Below, piece by piece: positions 1 to 7,790 of a DNA stretch of 64,000 bases. The DNA lies in the NCBI RefSeq assembly GCF_007858535.1, contig NZ_CP040174.1, positions 682,001 through 746,000 on the forward strand. The letters are read 5' to 3'. A model generated the notes under the pieces. The model saw only the letters and a program-made list of their open reading frames with translations, was not told the origin of the DNA and did not search any database. The first letter of the stretch is position 1, and every line of letters begins with the position of its first letter. A program made the position numbers and the translations under genes. Source of the stretch: Arthrobacter sp. UKPF54-2 (GTDB lineage Bacteria > Actinomycetota > Actinomycetes > Actinomycetales > Micrococcaceae).

Positions 1-862
1 CGATGGTCGGGTCGAGCAGGGCAAGGTTGGTCTTGCCGCAGGCGGAGGGGAACGCGGCGGAGACGTAGTAGTTCTTCTTCTCCGGGGAGGTGAGCTTCAG
101 GATGAGCATGTGCTCTGCGAGCCAGCCCTCGTCCCGGGCCATGACCGAGGCGATGCGCAGCGCGTAGCACTTCTTGCCCAGCAGGGCGTTGCCGCCGTAG
201 CCGGAGCCGAAGGACCAGATGGAGCGCTCTTCGGGGAAGTGCACGATCCACTTGTCCGGGTTGCAGGGCCAGGCGACGTCGGCCTGGCCGGGGGCCAGCG
301 GGGCTCCCAGGGAGTGCAAGGCGGGGACGAAGAAGGCGTTCGTGGCGGTGATCTTGTCCAGGACCTCGGTGCCGATCGTGGCCATGATGCGCATGGAGGC
401 CACAACGTAGGCGCTGTCCGTGATTTCGACGCCGAACTTGGGATCGTCGGCGTCGAGGTGGCCCATCACGAAGGGAATGACGTACATGGTGCGGCCGCGC
501 ATGGAGCCGCTGAACAGGCCGCGCAGCTTCTCCTTCATCTCCGCCGGGGCCATCCAGTTGTTGGTGAAGCCCGCGTCGCGTTCGTTTTCGGAGCAGATGA
601 AGGTCTGCTCCTCCACCCGGGCGACGTCGGCGGGATCAGAGAATGCCGCAAAGGACTTCGGGAACAGCTTCTCGTTCAGCCGGGTCAGGGTGCCGGCGGC
701 GACGAGCTCGTCCGTGAGCCGGGTGTTCTCCTCTTCCGAACCATCAACCCAGTGGATCCGGTCCGGCTGGGTCAGTTCAGCAACCTCTTCAACCCATGCC
801 AGCAGTCCAGCATGAGTGGTGGGTGCTTTCTCAAGCAGCGGCAGTCGCGCCAGATCGCCCAT
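1..862 (-). CDS. pckG: Phosphoenolpyruvate carboxykinase (GTP), 5' part only
   Basis: Converts oxaloacetate and GTP to PEP, CO2 and GDP, the committing step of gluconeogenesis in the cytosol. Only the first 287 codons are inside the window; the 3' end lies beyond base 1. The N-terminal half is typical of the GTP-dependent family, and the last visible residues include the P-loop ([18 protein letters not shown]) that holds the GTP phosphates. The ATG at 862 follows an AGGAAGGGA ribosome site. A perfect CRP-type site lies about 150 bp upstream (1013-1028), so carbon-source control through cAMP is likely. The family call is certain; the truncation is only the window edge. Confidence 0.95.
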   Translation of the reverse strand, partial: MGDLARLPLLEKAPTTHAGLLAWVEEVAELTQPDRIHWVDGSEEENTRLTDELVAAGTLTRLNEKLFPKSFAAFSDPADVARVEEQTFICSENERDAGFTNNWMAPAEMKEKLRGLFSGSMRGRTMYVIPFVMGHLDADDPKFGVEITDSAYVVASMRIMATIGTEVLDKITATNAFFVPALHSLGAPLAPGQADVAWPCNPDKWIVHFPEERSIWSFGSGYGGNALLGKKCYALRIASVMARDEGWLAEHMLILKLTSPEKKNYYVSAAFPSACGKTNLALLDPTI

Positions 863-1012
863 TACGGTTCCCTTCCTCGGGTTCAGTGGTGTGTCCTAAA
901 TGCTAGGTGTCGCGGAGGATTCACTTTCCGGCCCACTTGCGGGCTGACGGCGGGCCCGCAATCCAAAAACCGCGGAAATTCAAGGTTTATTAAGTCCATA
1001 CGGCGGAGTTTT

Positions 1013-1028
1013 TGTGATCAAGGTCACA
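1013..1028. promoter_or_regulatory. CRP/GlxR-type cAMP receptor protein site
   Basis: TGTGATCAAGGTCACA is a perfect match to the palindromic consensus TGTGA-N6-TCACA bound by CRP/GlxR-type regulators in actinobacteria. It lies between divergent pckG and tRNA-Arg, 151 bp upstream of the pckG start, and most plausibly serves pckG. Binding is inferred. Confidence 0.7.
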
Positions 1029-1040
1029 TAGACCGGTCTA
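1029..1040. promoter_or_regulatory. 12-bp perfect palindrome next to the CRP site
   Basis: TAGACCGGTCTA is a perfect palindrome starting one base after the CRP-like site. It resembles an operator for a dimeric repressor of TetR or GntR type. The binding protein is unknown; the GntR/FCD regulator at 1268-2017 is a nearby candidate only by position. Confidence 0.45.
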
Positions 1041-1066
1041 GTCAGCTAGATTACAGGGGTTCCGAT

Positions 1067-1096
1067 TTGGAAGTGTGGGCCCATCTCGCGTAAAGT
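1067..1096 (+). promoter_or_regulatory. Probable tRNA-Arg promoter
   Basis: TTGGAA (1067-1072) and TAAAGT (1091-1096) are separated by 18 nt and would start transcription near 1103, about 40 nt before the tRNA. This is a sigma70-like arrangement read from the sequence only. Confidence 0.45.
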
Positions 1097-1141
1097 AATT
1101 CGAGGTTCGGGGGAGCGAGAAACTCCCAAAGAGCCGAGAAT

Positions 1142-1215
<74 letters not shown>

Positions 1216-1221
1216 CAGAGA

Positions 1222-1257
1222 AAAAGATCCGCACCGGTCCGCCGGTGCGGATCTTTT
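1222..1257. terminator. Bidirectional terminator between tRNA-Arg and gntR
   Basis: A 12-bp GC-rich stem (1226-1237 with 1242-1253) and a 4-nt loop, flanked by AAAA on the left and TTTT on the right. It therefore has a U-tract on both strands and would end both the tRNA and the convergent regulator gene that stops at 1268. Confidence 0.85.
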
Positions 1258-1267
1258 GTTTTCCGGA

Positions 1268-2017
1268 CTACTCCGCCGGCCCGCCCGCTGCCGCCTCGAT
1301 CCGTCGGCGCATCCCGTCGAAGAGGCTGCCCAGCCGCTCGGCGGCCAGCGCCGCGTCCCCCGCCGCCACCGCCTCGTAGATGCCCCGGTGCAGCGCGGCC
1401 GCACCCGGGGATACGATGCCGGGGCCGAGTTCATGCTCGATCCCCCGGTAGACAGTCTGGAACGCATCGAGCAGGCCGCGCAGCAGCCCGTTGTCCAGCG
1501 GCTCAAACAGCCGGCGGTGGAAGTCGGCGTCGGCGTCGACAAAGTGCTCACCGGACCCGGCCGGGGCTTCCATCCGGCACACGGCGGCCTCGAGCCCCGC
1601 GAGCCGGTCCGGCGTCATGAGCGCCACGGAGCCGCCGATCAGCGCTGATTCCAGCACCCGGCGCACTTCCACCAGTTCCAGCGCCTCCCGCCCGCGGTGG
1701 CGCAGGGATGACCGGGCCCTGAAGGCCAGGCCGTCCGCCAGGGCGCCGAAGTTGGCCGCGGCGACGAACATGCCGAAGCCGTGGCGGATTTCGATGACGC
1801 CCAGGGCTTGGAGCACCTTGAGCGCCTCGCGCAGGGTGTTCCGGCCAGTTCCCAGCAGGGCGGCCAGTTCGGTCTCGGTGGGCAGCGCTTCCCCCGGCTC
1901 CAGCTCCCGCTCGAGGATCAGTTCGATGATCGCGTCCTGCAGGGCGCGCAGCCTTGCCTGCGCGCCGGGCCGGTTCGGCGTCACGCCCCGGCCGGCAGTC
2001 AAAGCTGCTGCGTTCAC
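1268..2017 (-). CDS. GntR-family regulator, FCD (FadR) subgroup
   Basis: A DNA-binding repressor or activator of 249 aa. The N-terminal winged helix-turn-helix spans about residues 25-90 (PTETELAALLGTGRNTLREA is the recognition region). The rest is an FCD ligand domain with the expected Asp/His metal or ligand residues around DADADFHRRLF and AALHRGIYEAV. The start is GTG at 2017, 7 nt after AGGAGG. It is divergent from the flavin oxidoreductase at 2118, with 100 bp between them, so it may control that gene or itself; FCD ligands are usually organic acids. No ligand can be read from the sequence. Confidence 0.88.
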   Translation of the reverse strand: MNAAALTAGRGVTPNRPGAQARLRALQDAIIELILERELEPGEALPTETELAALLGTGRNTLREALKVLQALGVIEIRHGFGMFVAAANFGALADGLAFRARSSLRHRGREALELVEVRRVLESALIGGSVALMTPDRLAGLEAAVCRMEAPAGSGEHFVDADADFHRRLFEPLDNGLLRGLLDAFQTVYRGIEHELGPGIVSPGAAALHRGIYEAVAAGDAALAAERLGSLFDGMRRRIEAAAGGPAE

Positions 2018-2105
2018 TGGTGGCCTCCTGCCCCGAAGTGGTCCTCAGCGTAGCGGAGGTCCCATGTCCTGCAAAGGGTCCGGTAAGGCCCCTTCCCGGC
2101 AGGGT

Positions 2106-2111
2106 TAGGCT
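2106..2111 (+). promoter_or_regulatory. -10 element for leaderless start at 2118
   Basis: TAGGCT ends exactly 6 nt before the ATG at 2118, placing the predicted first transcribed base on the A of ATG. No Shine-Dalgarno sequence is present. The same geometry recurs across the window. Confidence 0.55.
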
Positions 2112-2117
2112 GTTGCC

Positions 2118-3575
2118 ATGACGGCACATATTGAGCGTGAATTCGATGTCCTTGTGATCGGGGCCGGCGCGGTGGGCGAGAACGTGGCCGAGCGCGTGGT
2201 GAAGGGCGGCCTGACCGCCGTCATGGTGGAGGCGGAGCTGGTGGGCGGCGAGTGCTCCTACTGGGCCTGCATGCCGTCGAAGGCACTGCTGCGGCCCGGC
2301 ACCGCGCTCCACGGCGCCCAGACCGTCCCCGGCGCCGAGGAGGCCGTCACCCGGGTGCTCGACGCCGCCGCCGTCCTGAAGCGGCGGGACTACTTCACGT
2401 CCAACTGGCAGGACGACAGCCAGGTCAAGTGGGCCGAGGACACCGGCATCGAGCTGATCCGCGGCCACGGCTGGATCACCGGCCCCCGCCAGGCGGAAGT
2501 GGCCGGACTGGACGGCAACAATTACGCACTCACCGCACGCCACGCCGTCGTGGTGGCCACCGGGTCGCGGCCAAGCATCCCGCCCGTGGAGGGGCTCGCC
2601 GACGTCGACTTCTGGACCACCAGGGAGGCCACGTCCGCCAGGGACATCCCGGCGCGGCTCGGCGTGCTCGGCGGCGGCGTGGCCGGGACCGAACTTGCCC
2701 AGGCCTTCGCGCGGCTCGGGTCGGCCGTGACGCTGGTGGCCCGGGGCGGGCTGCTGGGGGCGTTCCCGACTCCGGCGGCGGAACTGGTCCAGGCCGGGCT
2801 GCGCGCCGACGGCGTCGAGCTCCACCTCCGCACCGGCACGCAGAGCGTCCATGAGAACGACGACGGCTCCCTGACCCTGACGCTCGAGGGCAGCGGCCGC
2901 GTCACGGTTGACAAGCTCCTGGTCGCCACCGGCCGGCACCCCGCCCTCGAGGGGATCGGGCTCGAGAGTGTGGGCCTGGCCGGCGAGGACGGCGCGCCGC
3001 CGCGGCTGCGGACCGACGCGAGCGGGCTCGTTGTGGGAGCCGAGGGCCAGGAGGCCGCACCGTGGCTATACGCCGTCGGCGACGCCGCGGGCAAGGTCCT
3101 GCTGACCCACCAGGGCAAGTACGAGGCCCGTGCCACCGGGGACGCCATTGCCGCCCGCGCCCGGGGCACACTCTCCGGCGAACCCGCGCCCTGGAGCCAC
3201 TACGCCCACACCGCCGACGATCACGCGGTGCCCAATGTGGTCTTTACCGACCCCGAACTGGCCAACGTGGGCCGGAGCCTGGAGCAGGCCCGCAAGGACG
3301 GCTACCGGGCCACGTCCGTGGAGCTCCCCATCCAGGTGGCGGGTTCCTCGCTGCATTCCGAGCATTACAAGGGCTGGGCCCAGCTCGTGGTTGATGAGGA
3401 CCGCAAAGTCCTGCTGGGCGCGACGTTCGCGGGTCCGGACGTCGCCGAGCTGCTGCACGCCGCGACGATCGCCGTCGTCGGCGAGGTCCCGCTGGACCGT
3501 CTCTGGCACGCCGTCCCGTCCTACCCGACCATCAGCGAGGTGTGGCTGCGGCTGCTCGAGGAGTACGGCCTCTAA
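2118..3575 (+). CDS. FAD-dependent pyridine nucleotide-disulfide oxidoreductase
   Basis: A class I flavoprotein disulfide reductase of 485 aa, the family of dihydrolipoyl dehydrogenase, mercuric reductase and mycothione/glutathione reductase. Visible features are the FAD-binding GAGAVG near residue 16, the redox-active disulfide in ECSYWACMPSK (CxxxxC), a second Rossmann motif GVLGGGVAGTELAQ for NAD(P)H, and the C-terminal HAVPSYPTISE containing the His-Glu active-site base. The substrate is not decided by sequence. It stands alone rather than in a pyruvate dehydrogenase operon, so a housekeeping E3 role is less likely than a thiol, quinone or metal reductase role. Transcription looks leaderless. 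Confidence 0.85.
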   Translation: MTAHIEREFDVLVIGAGAVGENVAERVVKGGLTAVMVEAELVGGECSYWACMPSKALLRPGTALHGAQTVPGAEEAVTRVLDAAAVLKRRDYFTSNWQDDSQVKWAEDTGIELIRGHGWITGPRQAEVAGLDGNNYALTARHAVVVATGSRPSIPPVEGLADVDFWTTREATSARDIPARLGVLGGGVAGTELAQAFARLGSAVTLVARGGLLGAFPTPAAELVQAGLRADGVELHLRTGTQSVHENDDGSLTLTLEGSGRVTVDKLLVATGRHPALEGIGLESVGLAGEDGAPPRLRTDASGLVVGAEGQEAAPWLYAVGDAAGKVLLTHQGKYEARATGDAIAARARGTLSGEPAPWSHYAHTADDHAVPNVVFTDPELANVGRSLEQARKDGYRATSVELPIQVAGSSLHSEHYKGWAQLVVDEDRKVLLGATFAGPDVAELLHAATIAVVGEVPLDRLWHAVPSYPTISEVWLRLLEEYGL

Positions 3576-3604
3576 GCGAGAAGTGTCCGTTCGCTCACAT
3601 CTAT

Positions 3605-3633
3605 TTGAACTGACCGGTCAGTTTAGTTAGCCT
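3605..3633 (+). promoter_or_regulatory. Promoter of the Pip operon, overlapping the operator
   Basis: TTGAAC (3605-3610) and a weak TAGCCT (3628-3633), 17 nt apart, frame the palindrome at 3608-3623. A protein bound there would block RNA polymerase. Confidence 0.45.
3608..3623. promoter_or_regulatory. 16-bp perfect palindromic operator (TetR-type)
   Basis: AACTGACCGGTCAGTT is perfectly self-complementary and lies 42 bp before the first gene of the operon that ends with a TetR repressor (6378-7034). Size and position fit autoregulation by that TetR, as is usual in the family. The assignment of the binding protein is inference. Confidence 0.7.
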
Positions 3634-3664
3634 TGAAGCAGATCATTTCTGCGAAAGGCTTTCC

Positions 3665-4339
3665 TTGCTCAGCGTTCAACAGCTCCACGTGAAGGGCCGG
3701 CGCGACTACCTGCTCCCGCCGACCTCGCTGCAGGCCGCCCGGGGTGAACTGCTCCTCGTCAGCGGCAAGCGCCAGGACCAGCGGACCGCCCTGGCCCTGA
3801 CGCTCAGCGGCCGGATGAAGCCCACGGCCGGCTCCATCGACTGGGACGGCGGAACGCGGATCAAGCGGCTGCGGCAGGACAGCGCCGTCGTCGACGCCCC
3901 CGGCGTGAACGAACCGGAGCCGCACCTGAGCGTCCGCGACCTCGTCACCGAGGACCTCGCCCTGATCCCCCGCCGCTACCGGGGCGCACTGCTGAGCACA
4001 CCCTGGCTCAAGGTCAACCGCTTCGAGGACATTGCCGGGCGCTGGGCCGAGGAACTTCCCGCGGACCGGCGCCTTGAGCTGCTCACGGCCCTGGCCCTGG
4101 CCAACCCCCACACCGACCTGCTGGTGGCGGACTCCCCCGACCGCCACAGCGGCGACCCCGCCGACTGGCTGCCGCGGCTGGAGGAACTGGCGTACGACGC
4201 CGGGCGGCCGCTCGCCGTCGTCGCCGTCGTCGGCAGTGTCCCGCCGGACTGGACCGGTCCGATCACGGAGATCGGCAACGCCGCCCCGGCCCCCGAATCC
4301 GCAGATGCCCTGAACCCCGAAACCGAGGATGCCCGATGA
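3665..4339 (+). CDS. Decayed ABC-type ATPase-like protein paired with YhgE/Pip
   Basis: 224 aa, with the layout of an ABC transporter ATP-binding domain but all catalytic motifs lost. The Walker A position reads SGKRQDQRTA instead of GxxGxGKST, the signature region reads ELPADRRLELLTALALA, and the Walker B end reads LLVADSPD with Ser in place of the catalytic Glu. It therefore probably cannot hydrolyse ATP and may act as a structural partner of the membrane protein encoded next. The TTG start at 3665 follows AAAGG; the 3' end overlaps the pip gene by 4 bp (ATGA). First gene of a three-gene operon ending in TetR. Confidence 0.7.
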   Translation: MLSVQQLHVKGRRDYLLPPTSLQAARGELLLVSGKRQDQRTALALTLSGRMKPTAGSIDWDGGTRIKRLRQDSAVVDAPGVNEPEPHLSVRDLVTEDLALIPRRYRGALLSTPWLKVNRFEDIAGRWAEELPADRRLELLTALALANPHTDLLVADSPDRHSGDPADWLPRLEELAYDAGRPLAVVAVVGSVPPDWTGPITEIGNAAPAPESADALNPETEDAR

Positions 4340-6381
4340 CCGTGCTGCGGCTGGCCCGTTCCGAACTCAAGCGCATGACCGGCGGACTGCTGCCGAAGCT
4401 GACCATCCTGGCGCTGACCCTGGTGCCGCTGCTCTACGGCGCGGTGTACCTGTACGCGAACTGGGATCCCTACGGCAAGCTGAACCAGATCGACGCGGCC
4501 CTGGTGGTCGAGGACAGCGGCGCCGGCACCGCCGACGGCTCGCGGTTGGAGGCCGGCCGGAAGGTCGCCGACAGCCTGGTGGAGGGCCATGTCTTCAACT
4601 GGCAGACCGTCTCCAGCGCGGAGGCGGCCGATGAGGGCGTGAGTAACGGCACCTATGCGTTCGCGCTGAAGATCCCCCGCGATTTCTCCGCCAACCTGGT
4701 CTCGCCGGGGAGTTTCGACGCCGCCAACCAGGCCATGCTGAACGTCACCACCAACGACGCCAACAACTACCTGCTCAGCACCATCGTGGACAAGCTCACC
4801 ACCGCCGTCCACGCGAGCGTCGCCAAGGAGGTCGGTGAAGGCACCGCCAACCAGCTCCTCACCGGCTTCGGCACCATCCACACCCAGATGCTCAAGGCCT
4901 CCGACGGCGCCCGCGAGCTCGCCGGCGGGGTGTCCTCGCTCCACGACGGCACGGTGACCCTGCACCAGGGCACCACCTCACTCCGGAACGGCGCCGCCGA
5001 GCTGGCAGCCGGGCAGCACAAACTGCTCGACGGCGCCAACGCCCTCAACAGCGGCGCCGGGCAGCTCTCCTCCGGGCTGGGCCAGCTCAAGGACAAGACC
5101 GCCACCCTGCCGCAGGATTCGCGGCAACTGGCCGACGGCGCGGCCCAGGTGGCCGCCGGGAACGCTGCGCTCAACGCCAAGTTCCAGGGCCTGGCCGGGC
5201 AAATGGCCGCGGCGGATCAGGCCGCCGCCCAGGCCCAGCGCGCCAAGGTGGCGGAGTCGACCGCTCGCATGGTGGCCTCCGGCCTGATGCTCCAGCCCCA
5301 GGCCGACGCACTGATGGCCGACTACGACGCCCACAACACCCCGGCCCCGTCCGGCGCGGCCGCTGCGCTGAAGGGCGCCGCCGGGCAGATCCAGCAGCTC
5401 GCGGACGGCTCGGCAGCCGTCAGCGCGGGCGCCTCACGGCTGGCCGGAGCGACGCCGGCCCTCACCGACGCCGTCGGCAAGGCCTCCGCCGGCGCCGAGC
5501 AGCTCTCCAGCGGCTCCGCGGCCCTGGCCAACGGGGAGCAGAACGCGGCCGCCGGGGCAGACAAGCTCTCCGACGGCGCGGCGCAGCTCCACGACGGCGC
5601 GGCGCAGCTGGACAGCGGCTCCGCCAAGGCGGCCGACGGCGCCGGCACCCTCGCCGACGAGCTCGCCAAGGGCGCCGGCAAGGTCCCCAACCCCGGCGAC
5701 GCGCAGAAAGACAGCCTCGCCAAGGTCATGGCGGACCCGGTGGCCGTCAGCAACGTGTCCCAGGCCAAGGCCGGATCCTACGGTGCCGGGCTGGCGCCGT
5801 TCTTCCTCACCCTTGCCCTGTGGATCGGCGTGTTTATGCTGATCCAGGCGATGCGCCCGGTCACCCAGCGAGCGCTGGCGTCCAACGCGCCCGCGTGGAA
5901 GATCGCCGTCGGGGGCTGGCTTCCGTTCCTGGCCGTCGCCGCCGCGCAGGCCAGCCTGCTGACCCTGGTGGTGGATGTCGGGCTGGGCCTCGATCCCGCC
6001 CACCCCGTGCTGATGTGGGTGCTGATGCTGGCGGCCGCCATGGCGTTCAGCGCGATCATCCAGGGTGTGGTGGCGCTGCTCGGCTCACCCGGCAAACTTG
6101 TGGTGCTGATCCTGCTGGTGCTGCAGCTGGTCTCTTCCGGGGGTACCTTCCCTTGGCAGACCACGCCGGAACCGCTGCACGTGGTGCACCAGCTCCTGCC
6201 GATGGGCTACGTGGTCAGCGGCATGCGGCACCTGATCTACGGGGCGGAGCTGGCCAGCATCCTGCCCACCATGCTCGGCCTGGTTGGCTACACTTTGCTG
6301 GGACTGGCGATGTCCGCCGTCGCCGTTCGGAAGCACAAGTTCTGGACCCTCAAGACCCTGAAGCCGGAGATCGCCCTATGA
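4336..6381 (+). CDS. YhgE/Pip-family membrane protein
   Basis: 681 aa. One TM segment lies near residues 20-42, followed by a long extracytoplasmic region of about 440 residues rich in heptad-like repeats (LSDGAAQLHDGAAQLDSG and variants at about residues 200-450), and then a C-terminal block of about five TM helices (about 490-665) related to ABC-2 permeases. Family members include the phage infection protein Pip of Lactococcus and YhgE of Bacillus; their transported substrate is unknown, though type VII secretion and antimicrobial-export roles have been proposed. Overlaps its neighbours by 4 bp on both sides (ATGA), so it is translationally coupled with the ATPase-like protein and TetR. Confidence 0.85.
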   Translation: MTVLRLARSELKRMTGGLLPKLTILALTLVPLLYGAVYLYANWDPYGKLNQIDAALVVEDSGAGTADGSRLEAGRKVADSLVEGHVFNWQTVSSAEAADEGVSNGTYAFALKIPRDFSANLVSPGSFDAANQAMLNVTTNDANNYLLSTIVDKLTTAVHASVAKEVGEGTANQLLTGFGTIHTQMLKASDGARELAGGVSSLHDGTVTLHQGTTSLRNGAAELAAGQHKLLDGANALNSGAGQLSSGLGQLKDKTATLPQDSRQLADGAAQVAAGNAALNAKFQGLAGQMAAADQAAAQAQRAKVAESTARMVASGLMLQPQADALMADYDAHNTPAPSGAAAALKGAAGQIQQLADGSAAVSAGASRLAGATPALTDAVGKASAGAEQLSSGSAALANGEQNAAAGADKLSDGAAQLHDGAAQLDSGSAKAADGAGTLADELAKGAGKVPNPGDAQKDSLAKVMADPVAVSNVSQAKAGSYGAGLAPFFLTLALWIGVFMLIQAMRPVTQRALASNAPAWKIAVGGWLPFLAVAAAQASLLTLVVDVGLGLDPAHPVLMWVLMLAAAMAFSAIIQGVVALLGSPGKLVVLILLVLQLVSSGGTFPWQTTPEPLHVVHQLLPMGYVVSGMRHLIYGAELASILPTMLGLVGYTLLGLAMSAVAVRKHKFWTLKTLKPEIAL

Positions 6382-7034
6382 GCCCCAGCAGCGCGATGAG
6401 CCCCACCGGCGCGACCGGGGACTCCGACGCCGACGGCGCCAAGAAGCTCCGGCCCGGACGCACCAACGCCACGAAACAGAAATTGTTCGAGGCGTCGATG
6501 GAGCTGATCGGCGAGCGCGGCGCCGCAGGTGTGACGGTGGACGAGATCGCGGCGGCCGCCGGGGTCTCCAAAGGCACGGTGTATTACAACTTCGGCAGCA
6601 AATCGGATCTGATCGCGCAACTGCTGCGGCACGGGGTGGACATCCTGATGGCCCGGCTGCTGAGCGTCACGGACGAGTCGGCGGACCCGCTGGCCGCGAT
6701 GGACGAGATGATCGGCCAGGCCATGGATTTTATGGCCGAATACCCTTCGTTCGCCCGGCTGTGGGTGAGCGAGAACTGGCGGACGCCCAGCGAGTGGCAG
6801 GACACCTTCGCGGAGCTCCGCGGCCGGCTCCTGGGCGTGATCGGCGCCGCGATCGAGGCCGTGGCCGCCAAGTACCCCGTGGACCCCGGGGTCTCGCGCG
6901 GCAGCCTGGAGACCGCGATCTTCGGGGCGTGCTTTGTGGTGGGGCTGGACCGCCAGACCTACAACCCGGAGCGCACCCGGGCGCAAAGTGTCGCCGCAAT
7001 CATGGCGATCATGCGTGGCTACGTCGTGAAATAG
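6378..7034 (+). CDS. TetR/AcrR-family regulator of the Pip operon
   Basis: 218 aa with a typical N-terminal helix-turn-helix (about residues 40-75, VDEIAAAAGVSKGTVYYNFG) and a TetR_C ligand domain. The ATG at 6378 overlaps the pip stop codon by 4 bp, so this is the last gene of the operon. About 24 residues before the HTH are low complexity. The obvious target is the perfect palindrome at 3608-3623 in front of the operon, giving autorepression relieved by an unknown ligand, perhaps a membrane-active compound given the cargo gene. Confidence 0.85.
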   Translation: MSPSSAMSPTGATGDSDADGAKKLRPGRTNATKQKLFEASMELIGERGAAGVTVDEIAAAAGVSKGTVYYNFGSKSDLIAQLLRHGVDILMARLLSVTDESADPLAAMDEMIGQAMDFMAEYPSFARLWVSENWRTPSEWQDTFAELRGRLLGVIGAAIEAVAAKYPVDPGVSRGSLETAIFGACFVVGLDRQTYNPERTRAQSVAAIMAIMRGYVVK

Positions 7035-7046
7035 TCCCGCTCAGGG

Positions 7047-7790
7047 ATGATTGGTCACATGCGCCACATGGGTAAAAGCGGCAAAACTGCCATCGGAGCC
7101 TCGTTGGCCGCCCTGGCGCTGCTGGTGCTCGCCGGCGCCACCCTGAACGAAACCGTGGGACTGTGGTTCCTGGCCGCCTGCGCGGTGGCCTACGTGGCCT
7201 GTGTGGCCGAGGTCGTCATCCGCCGGCGGCACAAGACGCTGCTGGCAAGCGGGGTGGGCAGCATCCTCTTCATCGCCTTCGGAATCGCATTCCTGCGCCA
7301 GTGGGGCCTGGCGTTCAACCCCGACCCGGAGGCGCTGTCCTCCCAGGTGGATGCCGAACATCCGGATCTGTACTTCTACCTCTCGGTGTGCGCCGGCGCT
7401 GCGACACTGCTGCTGCTGCTCGCCGGAACGGTCCTGCCCGGCCGGGGCCCGGCGCGGCGCACCCGCTACCCGTCGCGTCGCCCGACGGCCGCGTCCCGAC
7501 GCCCGGCGCCGCGCAGGCCAGCAGCCCGGCCGTCCGCCCCGCGCGCCTCGGCGCCACGCGCTTCCGCACCGCGGGCTTCGGCACCACGGTCCGCAACGCC
7601 CCGTCCTGGCGCGCCTCGTTCGGCGGCGCCGAAGCCTGCCGCGCCCCGCGCTTCCGCCCCCCGTGCTTCAGCACCCCGGACCTCCGCCGCCCGAACCCCT
7701 GCGGCGGCAGCCAAGCGCCCGTCGTCGTCGTCCAAACCGGCGGCGAAGCTGCCGCCGAAGCCACCGGCCAAGCCCTCCACCCGGCGCTGA
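7047..7790 (+). CDS. Membrane protein with basic Pro/Ala/Ser/Arg repeat tail
   Basis: 247 aa of unknown function. Residues 1-130 hold three or four TM segments; from about residue 138 the protein is a lysine/arginine-rich, disordered tail with repeated PRASA units encoded by near-identical 15-nt blocks (about 7530-7690). It starts 12 bp after the TetR stop, but no ribosome site is clear and ATGs at 7059 and 7068 are alternatives. The last 325 bp overlap the convergent EamA gene, whose own reading frame has no earlier stop. The tail resembles histone-like Ala/Pro/Lys-rich extensions in actinobacteria, so nucleic-acid or polyanion binding is possible; this is speculation. Confidence 0.65.
   Translation: MIGHMRHMGKSGKTAIGASLAALALLVLAGATLNETVGLWFLAACAVAYVACVAEVVIRRRHKTLLASGVGSILFIAFGIAFLRQWGLAFNPDPEALSSQVDAEHPDLYFYLSVCAGAATLLLLLAGTVLPGRGPARRTRYPSRRPTAASRRPAPRRPAARPSAPRASAPRASAPRASAPRSATPRPGAPRSAAPKPAAPRASAPRASAPRTSAARTPAAAAKRPSSSSKPAAKLPPKPPAKPSTRR

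Noticed and set aside
1548..2939. Long minus-strand frame of 463 aa
   Set aside because: Antisense to the flavin oxidoreductase and to the GntR coding strand in another frame; low-complexity Arg/Gly/Pro composition typical of GC-rich shadows.
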